Below are positions 39,801 to 51,900 of a stretch of DNA of 64,000 bases, one piece after another. How positions within the stretch are numbered: position 1 is the stretch's first letter; each line of letters begins with the position of its first letter. A program made the position numbers and the translations under genes. The stretch comes from Apteryx mantelli (lineage: Eukaryota > Chordata > Aves > Apterygiformes > Apterygidae): positions 3,596,001 to 3,660,000 of the forward strand of contig NC_089984.1 in NCBI RefSeq assembly GCF_036417845.1, in the 5' to 3' direction. The notes beneath the pieces were generated by a model. That model was not told the origin of the DNA, ran no database searches, and worked only from the letters and a program-made list of their open reading frames with translations.

Positions 39801-42158
39801 TCCAATTCCTGGCAGGGAAAGGATTTCTCCTGGCGCGAGATGAGAAGCGTGAGGGAGCAGGCCTGGCCCTCCCAGCTGTCTGGGCGTGAAGATCAGCAGC
39901 CTCGGATCCAATGTGCAGGTCCCACGTTCCTTCAAAAGTTGCAGCTTTCCCCGATCTCGTAGCTTTATTTGTGCGAGCCAACATGTATCCTCAAGCCTCT
40001 CAACTTCTGTCTGTTTTTCCAACTGTGTCAGCTGAGTTCAGTTTTTCTGCAAACTTTACCTCCTTTATACCCTTTGAGCATCATGGTTTCCAGAGTAGAT
40101 CTGCTTCCTTACATTTAGGATAACTGGTCCCTGGGTTCATTTGCCAGTAGCTTTTGGCCGAAAGCAAAAGAAAACTACATTTCCAGCGTTCTCCTTGTTT
40201 AAATGCTGCCTTTGCTCCGCATAGTCAGTGCCCTGGGACTGTTGAGAAAAGCAGGGGCATAGGCAGTGTCTAATTGTAGTAACTGGAAAACCGCACTAAG
40301 TACTTATTTTGGCAGTTTTCGGAACAAGTTGTTGCTTAGCAGGAACCCAAAGAGACTTCTTAAGGCAGTTGGATCATTTTGAAGCCGCTTCTGGCTTAAT
40401 CCAGCTCACAGGAGGATGTGCCCAAGCTTTGCTCCGAGCTGACCTAGCTGGGCAGTTCAGCCCTCTTTGGCAGATGGGAAAAAATAAACCGGTCGCTTGA
40501 GGTGCGTATGGATGGGAAGGCTCAGGATCAGGGATCACGGACCTAGCTCCACTCTAGACCTACCTGGAGATCTGCTTCCTATCTGCAGCTCCTCTTCTGT
40601 CTAGGGGTGGCACGGAGAATGGGTTCACTCTCTCCTGAAGTAAGCCCAGCCCCGAAGGTTTGGTTTGGGTGGACGATAGGAGAACGTGCTACCAGCAAAC
40701 CTGTGGTGTCCCCTCCTACCCCGCAGAGCACCAAACGGGCACCAAAAGCGAAGGGGTGGGGAGACCTTCTGCCACCATGCGTGATCATCAGATGGGACAA
40801 GCTGTTAAAATCCAACTGTTGTTGAGACAGTGGGAGAAAAGGCATGGCTTACAAAGAAACCTTTCAAGTGAAGTGTGTCAGATGCTTTTTGGACTGCAGA
40901 AGACCTGTGGTTTCTATAGACACATAGGCAGGTTAGCTATGAATAGGGTCTTATTAGCAAGGGAGCGAAGCCAGAGGGAACTCCTACGGCTTGCTCTAAT
41001 GGAAGGAAAAAGTAATAGGCTCTTGACAGGCTTGTTGAATGCGCATTCAACTTCCCGTTTTACATAGATATTGAGAATAGTTTATTGTCGTGCCATTTAT
41101 ATGCAAAACTCATGTTCCTCTCGTAAAGATGTCTGGTGCTCTTCTACCCTTTTGGCTCTGCAGCCCTGGCAGCGGGAACCACAGGTAGAGGCTTTCCTCC
41201 GGTCTGAGAAATAAGGGGAGGGTTATCTTTCACATAAGGACCTTGTCAGTGCACTATGACCTTGGTGCCTTTAATTTTGATGGGCAAAGGGCCCTCGAAG
41301 GACTACGGGAAACTTGCATCTTAATGTGATTGTGGCACGTGCATGCGTGTATGCTGGGGGCGGAGGGACTGAAACCGCTGCGTTATATAGATAATCCGGT
41401 GCTATTACACTGTTGTAATGTCTTGTCATTTTGCCTTGCATGACACAAGCATTCATTTTTGTGTTATTATGTATGCTTCTAATGCGATATAAAAAGCTAA
41501 GCATATTACCAATTACAGTGCAGCCCGCTATTATTTTTTTCTCATCTCTGCAGTGAGCATTTTTTTGTCAGTTAATAGATCTTGGGGTATTTTTCCTCAT
41601 ACACTGTCTACTCGGAATGATCCTTTTACTGGGAGGATTTCCTAAGGCAGGCTGCAGCGGTTGCATGTTCTTCACCAGAGCTGCTTCTCAGTGTTTCTTA
41701 GTGATAATGGGGAAAAAGAAAAGAATCTACATACTAAAGAAAAACCTTGAGATAATCCAGCCGAGGTGTTGATTTGACTTCACTTAGGAATCAGTGGAGT
41801 TTAAGAGAGAGCACACGCTGCGTGAGTGTATCTCCATCCCTTCAGTGGGGAAGAATAAATGGGTCTCGGGTCTCATTTTTAATTGAGTCTACATTCATCA
41901 ATGCTGGATGCTCCAGAAAGGCCCCAAATGAGGCAAGTCCAACGTCATGAACAAATAGGGCTTCTTTGTCGGAGAGAAACGGGGCTGAAGCACTCCCCAA
42001 ATACTGCTGATTCCTGCTCCTTGGGCTTGGCGAGGCAGCTCTCCGCGACGCAGTAGTTCTAGCTGCAGCGGTATCCTTGGCGGCTGAATTATTTGAGGAC
42101 AGAAGAGAGGTTTGTCTCGGCTGCGAGACCCCAAGGAAAAGTCAGATGTGTTGGTGTT

Positions 42159-42172
42159 TCAGTAGGTGGCAC
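42159..42172 (+). promoter_or_regulatory. CTCF-like site
   Basis: TCAGTAGGTGGCAC matches the CTCF core consensus except for the first base. It lies 4.3 kb upstream of the PRKG1-beta start codon in the same orientation as the two upstream candidates. Confidence 0.45.
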
Positions 42173-45100
42173 TCCGTCCTCTGCGTCAGCGTGAGGGACG
42201 AGGTAGCATCCCACAGATGAGACACGGCGACTCTCACGGACGCGCTGCAAATCCAGTCAGTTACGGCACGCTTTTTGCAAGAGGTCAGCTTCTGTGCGTG
42301 CCGCTTTTCTGCATGCCCTTCTGTATTTTTAGCCTTCTTCACATCGTAAAGGTGGTGCTGTGAATAAGTGCATAGGGAACGTATCCTGCTTTGCAAGTGG
42401 CTCCGGTCCCAGCAGTGGCTAAAGTCACATGGGCACTATACCTGCCAATTCTTCCCCAACCTGCCCAAAGCTAAGACCAGCAGGGAAATAGGCTGCAAAC
42501 ATCCAAACAGTTCAACTTTCGCTTTCTCCCGCAGGCTGATCTGCTCCCGGAGATATTTTGGGAAAGGACTAAGCAATGGATTGCAATGGATTAAGGCGGG
42601 GGGGGGGGGGAAGGAAAAAAGCACTTCCAGGAGGAGGGAGATGTTTATGTATGTACTCAGTCATGCATCTCTAGCTTCTCCTTCCTGGCTGACTCCAGCA
42701 AGGTGACATTTGCCTGTCAGCGATCCGGCTTGCCACCTGAGTTTTGATTGGCGAGCACCGCGCGATGTTTTCGGCATAGGGAGCTTTCAGATGGGTTTTT
42801 AGCTTTGAAGATGGCAGCTGAGTGGGTGCATTTGGTGACAGATGATCCTTGAAAGGTTTAGAAGCAGAGCTATTAAAACCCAGAAGCTGCGCGCAGAGGA
42901 AATATTGTGAGTGTATGGGAACCTGCGCGGGGAGAGGAGAAGAAACATTGATGTTTAGCGGGGAAGCCTGTGATTCCCATCAGCAAGCAAGCCCTGGTGG
43001 CGTTTTGGGGCAGAGGTAAATCCATCTGTAGGTGGTTTTTTGTTTTTTGGGTTTTTTTTCCCCATCAATTCGCTGCTTACTGACATCTGGGCCGGGTGAG
43101 GCACAGTATTGCAGTGGTCCGACCAGCAAAAGGCTTTGGGACCCAGAGAAAGTTTCGCTCGCTGACTCCCTTAACGAACTGCAAGCAGGCTTCGTTTTGC
43201 CTTCCCCAAAGCAAGTCCGCCGTTGCATTCCTGCCATTCTTCCACGCAAAGCTTTTTCTTCTCGTTCGCGCGCTCGAGAAGACAAAGCAGCTGCTCCGAA
43301 AACCGATTATTTTATTTTTTAGTTGTTTTTTTTTTCACTGGGAAATTTAAGCTGAAAAAATGGGGTCATAGGATTTATTTTGATGGGTTTGGGGCAGTGG
43401 GAGCTTCGTTCTGCTGAGGTTGCAAGGCAGCCGGTACCCCGAAAGCCTGAAGTACGAGCTGCACAGGCAGCTGCGGTCCCCAAACACCCCTTGGCTGATG
43501 GTTTCTTCAGAAGAGCAGTAAACAACCCAAAATAGGCAACTGTCTGCAGCCTTCACAAGGCAGGACTCAGCTGACAGGTTGTAAAGACCTTTGGGCTTCC
43601 TCGGCCTCATCCTGAAGGTTTACGGCTGTTCACCATAGCCACAAATCTAAAACCATGCCGTAAAAAATCTCTCTTTGGATCTTGTAGGTCTTACGAGACC
43701 AGGAGAATCTGCTTTCCACCTGTAAATAAATATTTTCTTTAGCTCTAGTTAGTTGAATTCCACTTTTATTTCCCATAAAGCCAGCAGCAGCAATCTCAGG
43801 GATACACTAAACAGCAGATATGTGACTTTCTATAACCAGTGGGGAGAAATCCTTGTATGAGAGCATCCTAAGTATATGATGCCTCATAAAACACGTCAGC
43901 CCTGACAGCCTACCCCTCTGCGGAGCAGCATTTCTAATGTTTTTCTCCGGATCCTTTCTAATAGAAACTAAGTAATGTGGCTTTACCGCTCGTTATTAAG
44001 AAATTAGGCACAACAGTTTCCCCCCCAGGGTTGTCGCTCTTTTGAAGCCTGGGGGACTTCACTTAACCACCTTGTGGTCTTACTTGCGCAGAAGTTAATA
44101 TCACTTCCGCAGGGAAGAAACCAATAAAACTTTAAGCGTGTTCGCTGGATGCTATTAAAATAGTTTTTTACCATTGATTTCTAGCCTGTAGGCAGCAGGA
44201 GTGCATCTATTTAATGCCACATTGCTTTAAAATGGAAATGTTCAGAAGATATTTGGTCCTTTTGCCCCTAGTGAGTTATGTAAGATGTAAATGGAGGAAG
44301 TACATGGCAAAAAAATGCCGTCTGAACTTAAAACGTGTTGTCAGCCCATGAAAAAGACCTGTGAACTTTGCTTTTGTGCCTAGCAAATGCATCAAGAAGA
44401 CTTAAAACTGAAGCAATTTACATAAGCCAATTCTGTTTTTCACGCGCATCTTGAAAAATGCAGGAGGTACCAAATACGTGGAAGAACCTGCAAAGTCTCA
44501 TGCAAGATTTATGAGAAGAATCCAGGCCCTTTCAAACAACAGCTTTGAATAAGGGGAGTAGTTGTAATTCCTCATCTGTTCTTTTTTTCTTTTTCTTTTT
44601 TTTAATTTTATAAAGACCATCTGCAGGTTGAAAGCTGGAACTTTGGACTCAGCCAAGTGCCAGTATGTAGCAATAGAAAGAAAGAAAAAAAAAAAGCAAC
44701 TACAAAACCCATAAACGCTGTCTCTGTCTGGATCGCTCTCATTTCCAACTAATGCCCAAACTGGAGGTCTGGACAGCCCTGCTAACGGCAGGTACAAAGG
44801 TGCTGCTGCCACCCACCTCCAAAAAATGGATCCATCATGACATTCCTCCCCAAATCCAGCTCCCAGGAAGGGAGCTGAAACAGCAGCTCCGGCTGCCCTG
44901 AAAGCATCCAAGCACGCTGCTCCGGCGACTGAGCGCTGCGAAAGCTCTTGGTGGGGATTTTCACCCTGTGTCCGTGCCATATTATCAGGAAACCAAGCCC
45001 AACTATTCCTTTTGCCCACAGATCCCTCTTTGCGTCCTAGGGGGCCAAGCGCGGGAGCCCTATTTGTCACCGTGTGCATCACCGTCCCTTTTCTGTGCTG

Positions 45101-45346
45101 GGAGAAGGCAGGCAAGACGCAAGGAAACGGAGCCATTTGGCACTGAGGGCTCCGCTGATCTGGCTCGTTTGTTCCGTTTTGGGGTATTTTTGTGCCGCAA
45201 CCCCGGAAACAGTATCGCATAGGTAGAACCAAAGTGTCGTGGTTTCTCGGCACATAGAAAATCCCAGTGCATGATGCGGTGTGCTCGTGGACTAAGAAAA
45301 CCTTGATGTGTTTGGTACAGTAGAATTTAGCTTATACTTTTGTGTA

Positions 45347-45379
45347 GGTATATATATATATGTCTGTATATATATATGT
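45347..45379. repeat. short (TA)n / TATATG repeat
   Basis: Two TA runs are separated by TGTCTG, just upstream of the beta CpG island. Confidence 0.85.
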
Positions 45380-46104
45380 ATTGGGGCTACACAGAAAGTG
45401 CACCCATATTTTAACCTGCTTTTTCAGTGCTATGAGACCCATATGCACTGCCTCCAGATTTTTTCCAGCGAAGACACACTTGACCAATATTTACCTGAAA
45501 ATCTAGGGGTTTGGAGGCCAAAGCTCAGGCTGAGCAGGAGCCATGCCTTTGCCGGGCGCTGGCTTGCGCATTCCCTCGTGGAAGACAAAAAAAAAAGGGC
45601 TGCAAAAAAAGTAAGCTCGCGATAAGCAGGGCGAGTTCTGTAGGAGCAAGTAGCACCCTTGATTCAAGCAGGTGGTGGGGAGGGAGAAGACGAGGGGACA
45701 TCCCCGAAAGCGGGGTGCGCGGTGCTCAGCACCGGTTGCTGCGGCCTCCTCGCAGCGTGGGGGCCGCTTCGCCGCCCCCCCCCCCCGCAAAAGCGTGGAA
45801 GCAGAGGGGGTTGCAGACGCTGCCCTTGGCACAACCCCCCCCCCCCCCGGCTCCTTCCCCCCGAGCCCCCCGGCCCGCGGGGGACGCGCAGCCGCGGGCG
45901 GGCGCGGCTTGCCCGGGGCGGGCGGTCCCGGCGGGCCGCGGGTTCGCGCCCCGCTCGGCGCCCTCGGGGGGCCGCGGCGTGCGGGGCGCTGGGAGCCGGC
46001 GGCCCCCGGGGGGAAGGAGCGAGGCGCGGCGCGGCGAAAGTGCATCCTTGCGGACGCCCCTTCCTCCCTGCCTTGCCTGCCTCCTCCCCTCCCTCCCCCT
46101 CCGG

Positions 46105-46196
46105 GTGCGTGTGTGTGTGTGGTGTGTGTGTGTGGTGTGTGCATGTGTTGAGTGTGTGTGTGCGTGTGCATGTGTATATGTGTGTGTGTGTGTGTC
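46105..46196. repeat. (TG)n microsatellite
   Basis: An interrupted TG dinucleotide tract of about 90 bases ending 278 bases before the PRKG1-beta start codon. It parallels the CA tract just upstream of the alpha exon. Confidence 0.95.
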
Positions 46197-46786
<590 letters not shown>

Positions 46787-48385
46787 TAAGCAGGGGTTAA
46801 GCCTCGGGGATCCATAGCGGCTGTCTTTGGGGAGCGGAGCGCTTCGCTGCCGCGTCTCCCCATCCGCTCGTCCAGGGGAGCCGCCGGCACCTTGCCGCTT
46901 GCCGCGGCCGCGCTGGCGCCCGGCGCTGCGCTGCGGTGCCCCCCGCTCGCCCGCCGTGCGTGCGGGGTGGCGGCGGGCAGGCTGTCCCCCCCCCCCCGGC
47001 CCCGCTGCCCCCCACCTGCGCGCTGCCCTTCCCCGCCGCATTGCTGCCGCCGTCCCCCGAGAGGGCGGCGCGGTGGCGCGGGGGGCGCTCGGCAGCCGCC
47101 CCGCCGCCCTCGCGGGGAGCCGCTGGCTGCCTCCCTGCGCCCGCTGCAGCCCCGGCGGAGGGGCCGCTCCCGTGACCCCCCCCCAGCCCCCCGCGGCTCC
47201 AGCAAGTTGCTGCTGCCTTCCCGGGGTGGGAAAGTTGCGAGTGTGCAGGTTGCGTTGCGGGGGGCGGCGGGAGGGGGCGGCCGCGCTCCCCCCCCGGCCC
47301 CGTGGGGCTCTGCCGGCGGGCGCCGGCGAAGCGCACGGCCTCGGCGGCAAGTTTGGGCAGAGGCCGGCGGGCGCCTTGGGGGGTTTCTGGTCGCGGGGGT
47401 TGGGGGGCTGCAGCCGTGCGGGAAGCGAAGGGAAGGGAGGAAGGCAGGGGCGCAAGGGATGCCGTCGGGGGCGATGCGAAGCCGAGGGGGCCAGGAAGCG
47501 GCAGGGAAACTTGTAGGCTGGCGTGGGGACAGCGAGAGAAGGAGGGGAGCGGGCTTCAGCGCCGGCTCTCCGTCAGCCTCCCCTCGCCGTGCCCGGCCTC
47601 CTCGCCGCACGAGGAGAGGTGTTTGCTCGGTGGGCAGCGGTCGTGGGGGTTGGTTGTTTTTTTTTTTGGGGGGGGGGGGCGCGAAGCCTGTAGCAGCGGC
47701 TTGCAGCACTGTCCTGGTGTGCTTGAGGCTTGGCAGAAAGGCGGCTCGAAGGGAAAGTTGTCGGCAGTGTCGCCTCCCAGCTCGAAACACGTCTGGGACG
47801 TGGTCTGTCCTTGTTTCACACTTGCCGCAGATTAGGCAAATCACAGCGATTTAATGGGGGAACGCGGGGACCTCGCCGGAGCCGCGTTGCCTCCCCCACC
47901 CAGCGCTTAATATCTTTTTGTTTGTTTGTTTTTTAACGACTAGCCAGTAAATTGTAAAGCATTTGGTTCAACCTTTTAACAACAAAAAAAGACTCTCCAG
48001 CGTTGAAATCCCTGCCTTTATGTCAAAACCCACTTTTTTTTTATCACGAGTGCGGGTCTCCCAAGCGGGTTTGGGGCCCCGCCGGGGTTACAGCTCCCCG
48101 CGGCCGTTGGCGGCCGTTGAACCTGCGAAGGGCTGTGGGGAGCAGCGGGCCGCCCGCTGCCGCCCGTCGCGACACGTGGCCGTGACGGGAAAGGGCATGG
48201 CAGGCGTGAAGGGGCTACATGGTGTTTTTTTCTCCTCAGAGATGACATCGTGGCGCAAACACCCGCCTCGCTTCGGGTTGGCGCGGGGGGGGGGGGGGGG
48301 AGGCGAGGCGAGGCCCCGGGGCGGCCCCGCTGCGGCCTGGCGGCCCCGGCCTCGCCCGGCCACTCCGCCATAGCGGGTCTCCGCC

Positions 48386-48398
48386 GTCTCCTGGCAAC
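48386..48398 (+). promoter_or_regulatory. RFX X-box-like motif
   Basis: GTCTCCTGGCAAC fits the X-box pattern RYYNYY-N-RRNRAC at every position. It is in the downstream half of the beta CpG island, 250 bases before a YY1-like GCCGCCATTT at 48643-48652. Confidence 0.4.
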
Positions 48399-48910
48399 GG
48401 CCGCCCGCCCGCGGGGGGGGGGAGGGGAGGGGAGGGGGTGGCGGCGGCGGCGGCCGCCTGCCCTGCCCTTCCCTTCCCCTCCCGCCTCCCCCACCCAACC
48501 CGAGCGTCTCCGCAGATATTTTGCCCTTTTAAGGCGAATCGCCGCCGCTCCGAGTTCAAACGGCGGCGGGGAGAAAGTAGCGGGACCCAAAAAGTAGGAA
48601 ACGCGCGGCCGCCCCCTGCCCCCTTCCCCCTCCCCGCGCGCCGCCGCCATTTCCCCGCGCGGCGGCGGCGCTTGGGCCGGGCCCAGGTGTGTGGCGGCGG
48701 CGGCGGGGCGGCCGTGGCGCCCCCCCAAACCCGCGGGGAGCCCCCCCTGCTCGGCTGGGGGAGACCCCCGGGCCCGCCGAGCCCCTGGGGCCTCTGCCTA
48801 GGCCGGGCCCGCGGATGCTGCTGGGCCCCTGATGGAAACGCGCCTCGTCTAGTCAGTGCTGAGGTACCGTTTTCCTCACCCTTTCGTAGGGCCGTACCCG
48901 CAGCGGGCGC

Positions 48911-51900
48911 CTAGCGCTGTTGGTGGAATAAGGCTGCCCACAGGAACAGGCACATTAATTTCCCTCGGTTAAAAACGCAGAAAATATTTTCATGAGTGAC
49001 ATAGGCCCCCGAGCGCCCCGTGCATAAACCGGCACCAACTCCACCGGGCGATTGCAGCCAGCGAGGCGTTGGGACGTTGCTTCCCCAACCGTTTGGCGCG
49101 AAGGAACCGGGAACAGCGGTGGATGGTGCCTGGTGATTTCGGAGGGAATACTAGCAAGTGTGGCAGTTCTTGCGTTTCAACTGGTGGATCGATCCGTCGA
49201 TTCTCCTAGGGCTTGTGGAAATGCTTCAGCTCGAAGCAGAACAAATCTTGAAGCTCTGCTGTGTACAGTCAAATACGTAGGAAGCCTGTCAAAACTTTGA
49301 ATTAACTTTTTTCCTAGCTGCAATTCTAATTCCTCCTTCCTCATGTTCCTTCTTCCAGTTTTATTTGGGGATAATGCACACCACTTGCCTGAAGCAGTGT
49401 TTAATATTGACTTTCCATGGTCAATACTATACATAACACTTTAAGTTAACTTACTGCTTCATACGATAATTGTTGAGGTGAGAACGATCACTTGTTTGCT
49501 GCATCAGTAATAAACTTGGCTCAAGCCAAATAGTTCAGTTTTCTAGAGTATTCGCTACCTTATAGATTAGTCATGTTATGGTGATGAGAAGCTCTCGGAG
49601 CTTCTCACCAAAGGGTGGATTCCCACCGAGATAATGCAAAGTCTTCTGGATGTAAATTGTTATCTCAGGTGCTTACTGAAATCTGTAAGTTACGGCGCTG
49701 ATAAGTACTTATAATTTGAGCATCCAAATGGAGAGAACTGCTACTTAAAAGAAGGAGAAAAAAAATGTCAGCGATGTATTTTCTTATCTGGATTTCTTAT
49801 AAAAAAAACGTAACCTGGATTAGCCAGACTTAGTGGTGCGGTACCTGGGAGCTTCTGGGTGTGGAAACACGGTTGGCTTAATTTGTTGGGATCATGAATG
49901 CCTAAATCATGCATTTTCTTCTACTTCTCTGCGTGAGACCCAAATATGGCTTGCATAGTGCTCCTGTGTGCTTGAAAGGAACCTCTTGTCTTGATTACAT
50001 TAAAAATGTGACACAGAATCTTTAGGCTATTTTGATGTTGTATATAACCATTTATGGCAGCAATGGAGGGAAAGGCAGAGAGGATCTGGAAGCGTGGGTA
50101 TATACTTAAAATAAGTTTCAGAGCGCACAGGACTTTATTTGCTGTTGCAGGGCTGGGCCCCTATAAATTTCACTATAAATTTATCTTGCTGATGTGAAGT
50201 TGCACTTTGGGTTCCCATGAGTTCATACCTAAAATATACGGAGGGACATGACTTGCCATTTTCTTCCGAGTTAAGAGACCAGTGAGAGAAGCCAGATATT
50301 TGCATCTTTATCAGGCTTTGTATTTGAGTGACTAGAAGGAAGTTGCCTGAAGTGAGAGTTGTTATTCCCCCCGCCAATGGAAATAACTTGCAAGAAGTGA
50401 GTGGAGAAAATGGCTAAAGACCTGAGAAAAGCTGGAGCGTTTTCCATGGTGGAAAAATGCCATGACTAATCCTTATCTCATCTTCATCTTCTGAAATTTG
50501 CTGCTCTGTTTGTTTTTCCGCACCTTTGACCTGTCACAGGGTATATTTTGGCTGCTAAGGGCCTGTTAGCATTAAGAAGACTGTGAGACCAAGTTTGCGC
50601 CAACAGTTAGCCCGGTTAAGATTTTGCAAAGCTGAGAACCCAAGAACAGCTTTTATAACCAGGAAACTGTAACTCTTTCTTTGCTTTTGTTGCTTTGCGT
50701 TTAGGATGGGAAAATACCCATGCCTTTAAAAAGAATGTTCCCTTTTGTGATTGACAACAGCTGTATCCCTTTTGTAGACTGTGTAATCAGCATATTTTGT
50801 GTTCCAGAAGGAAAAAATGTGCAGACATAACGTAAAACAGAGTAGACAGCTAATGAGTGTGAGGGATCTATAGGGCCCCGTCTTCTCTTGTCCGAGGCGG
50901 TGTATATTCTATCCTTGCCTCGAGTGAGATAAGGAATAATGCTTTGTCATTTATAGAAAATGTTGAGTAAGATGAAAAACGGCGTGTTTACATGAGTTAA
51001 CAAACTTAAAAATGCTTCGAATGTGGATTTGGGAAATCTGCCAAAATCCCACAGATTCACTTTTTGGGAGGGGGAGGGGAAAGCATTCTGTGAGTCATAT
51101 TTAAGAGTTTTTTTTTTTTTTTTTTTTTAACATATTTGGTTGCATAGCCGTGGGGGCAGTACAACATACATACAAGAGGTTTAACTAAATCCCTTCAACA
51201 GCTAAATTGCTTCTTTGAAGGCAGATGAGCACATCTTTTATGGACTAGAGGCATGTTTTTAAGTGATCACAATAGTAATGAAATGAAGTAGAAATATTTG
51301 AAAAAGCACTTCATATTTAGAGTATTTGCATAAATATCAGCAGATCATTTTATAAATGGTATCTATGCTGCAGTACCTAGGAGCCTCCCATTAATTAAAA
51401 CTCACAACGTGTAGTGCTAAAAAAACCCCCTTTTCTTAAAACCCACACATTCCTATTTCAAAAATAATCTGGAGGATGGTTGCCAGCATAACTTAACCAC
51501 TAGAAACTGAGATTGAGGGACCTATAACTGGGAACTGAGGCAGCCCTCCTGGAGTGATTGCTTCCTAAAATCTAGGGCAGAAGCTATGAGATTGGACAAG
51601 CAATGCTGGCCTCCTTAGTCGTATTACATTCTGGTTTTGGTGTCGTCGCAGAAAATAGCGTATCCAAAGCGGCATCGCATCATCACTCAGCAGTGCTGGA
51701 TGCAAATGGGCAGGGAGGAGGGAGAAACCTTAAATTCTTTTTTTAGTGTGTGTGTATGTGTGTGTATATATAACTTAGTGTGATGTGTTATATATATAAA
51801 TAACTTAGTGTGATGTGTCCAGCAAGCAATTAAAAGCATTTATCATTTGTTTGAGAGTAATTAACTGCTGTGGTTACTCCAGTGTTATGCAATATAATGT

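Larger units (their letters stand above)
35741..45540. other. PRKG1 intron before the beta island, no gene recognised
   Basis: Intronic sequence with two CTCF-like motifs (36802-36815 and 42159-42172), a G run at about 42598-42610, A-rich patches near 37060-37122 and a short TA repeat at 45347-45379. A 240-codon antisense open frame (44498-45220, minus) is unexplained but lacks recognisable domains. Confidence 0.6.

Noticed and set aside
40660..41067. 135-codon open frame
   Set aside because: It starts at a non-ATG codon, has no motif, and several frames of this length are expected by chance.
48018..48728. 236-codon minus-strand open frame
   Set aside because: It has the same CpG-island composition effect, with long Gly/Pro/Arg runs.
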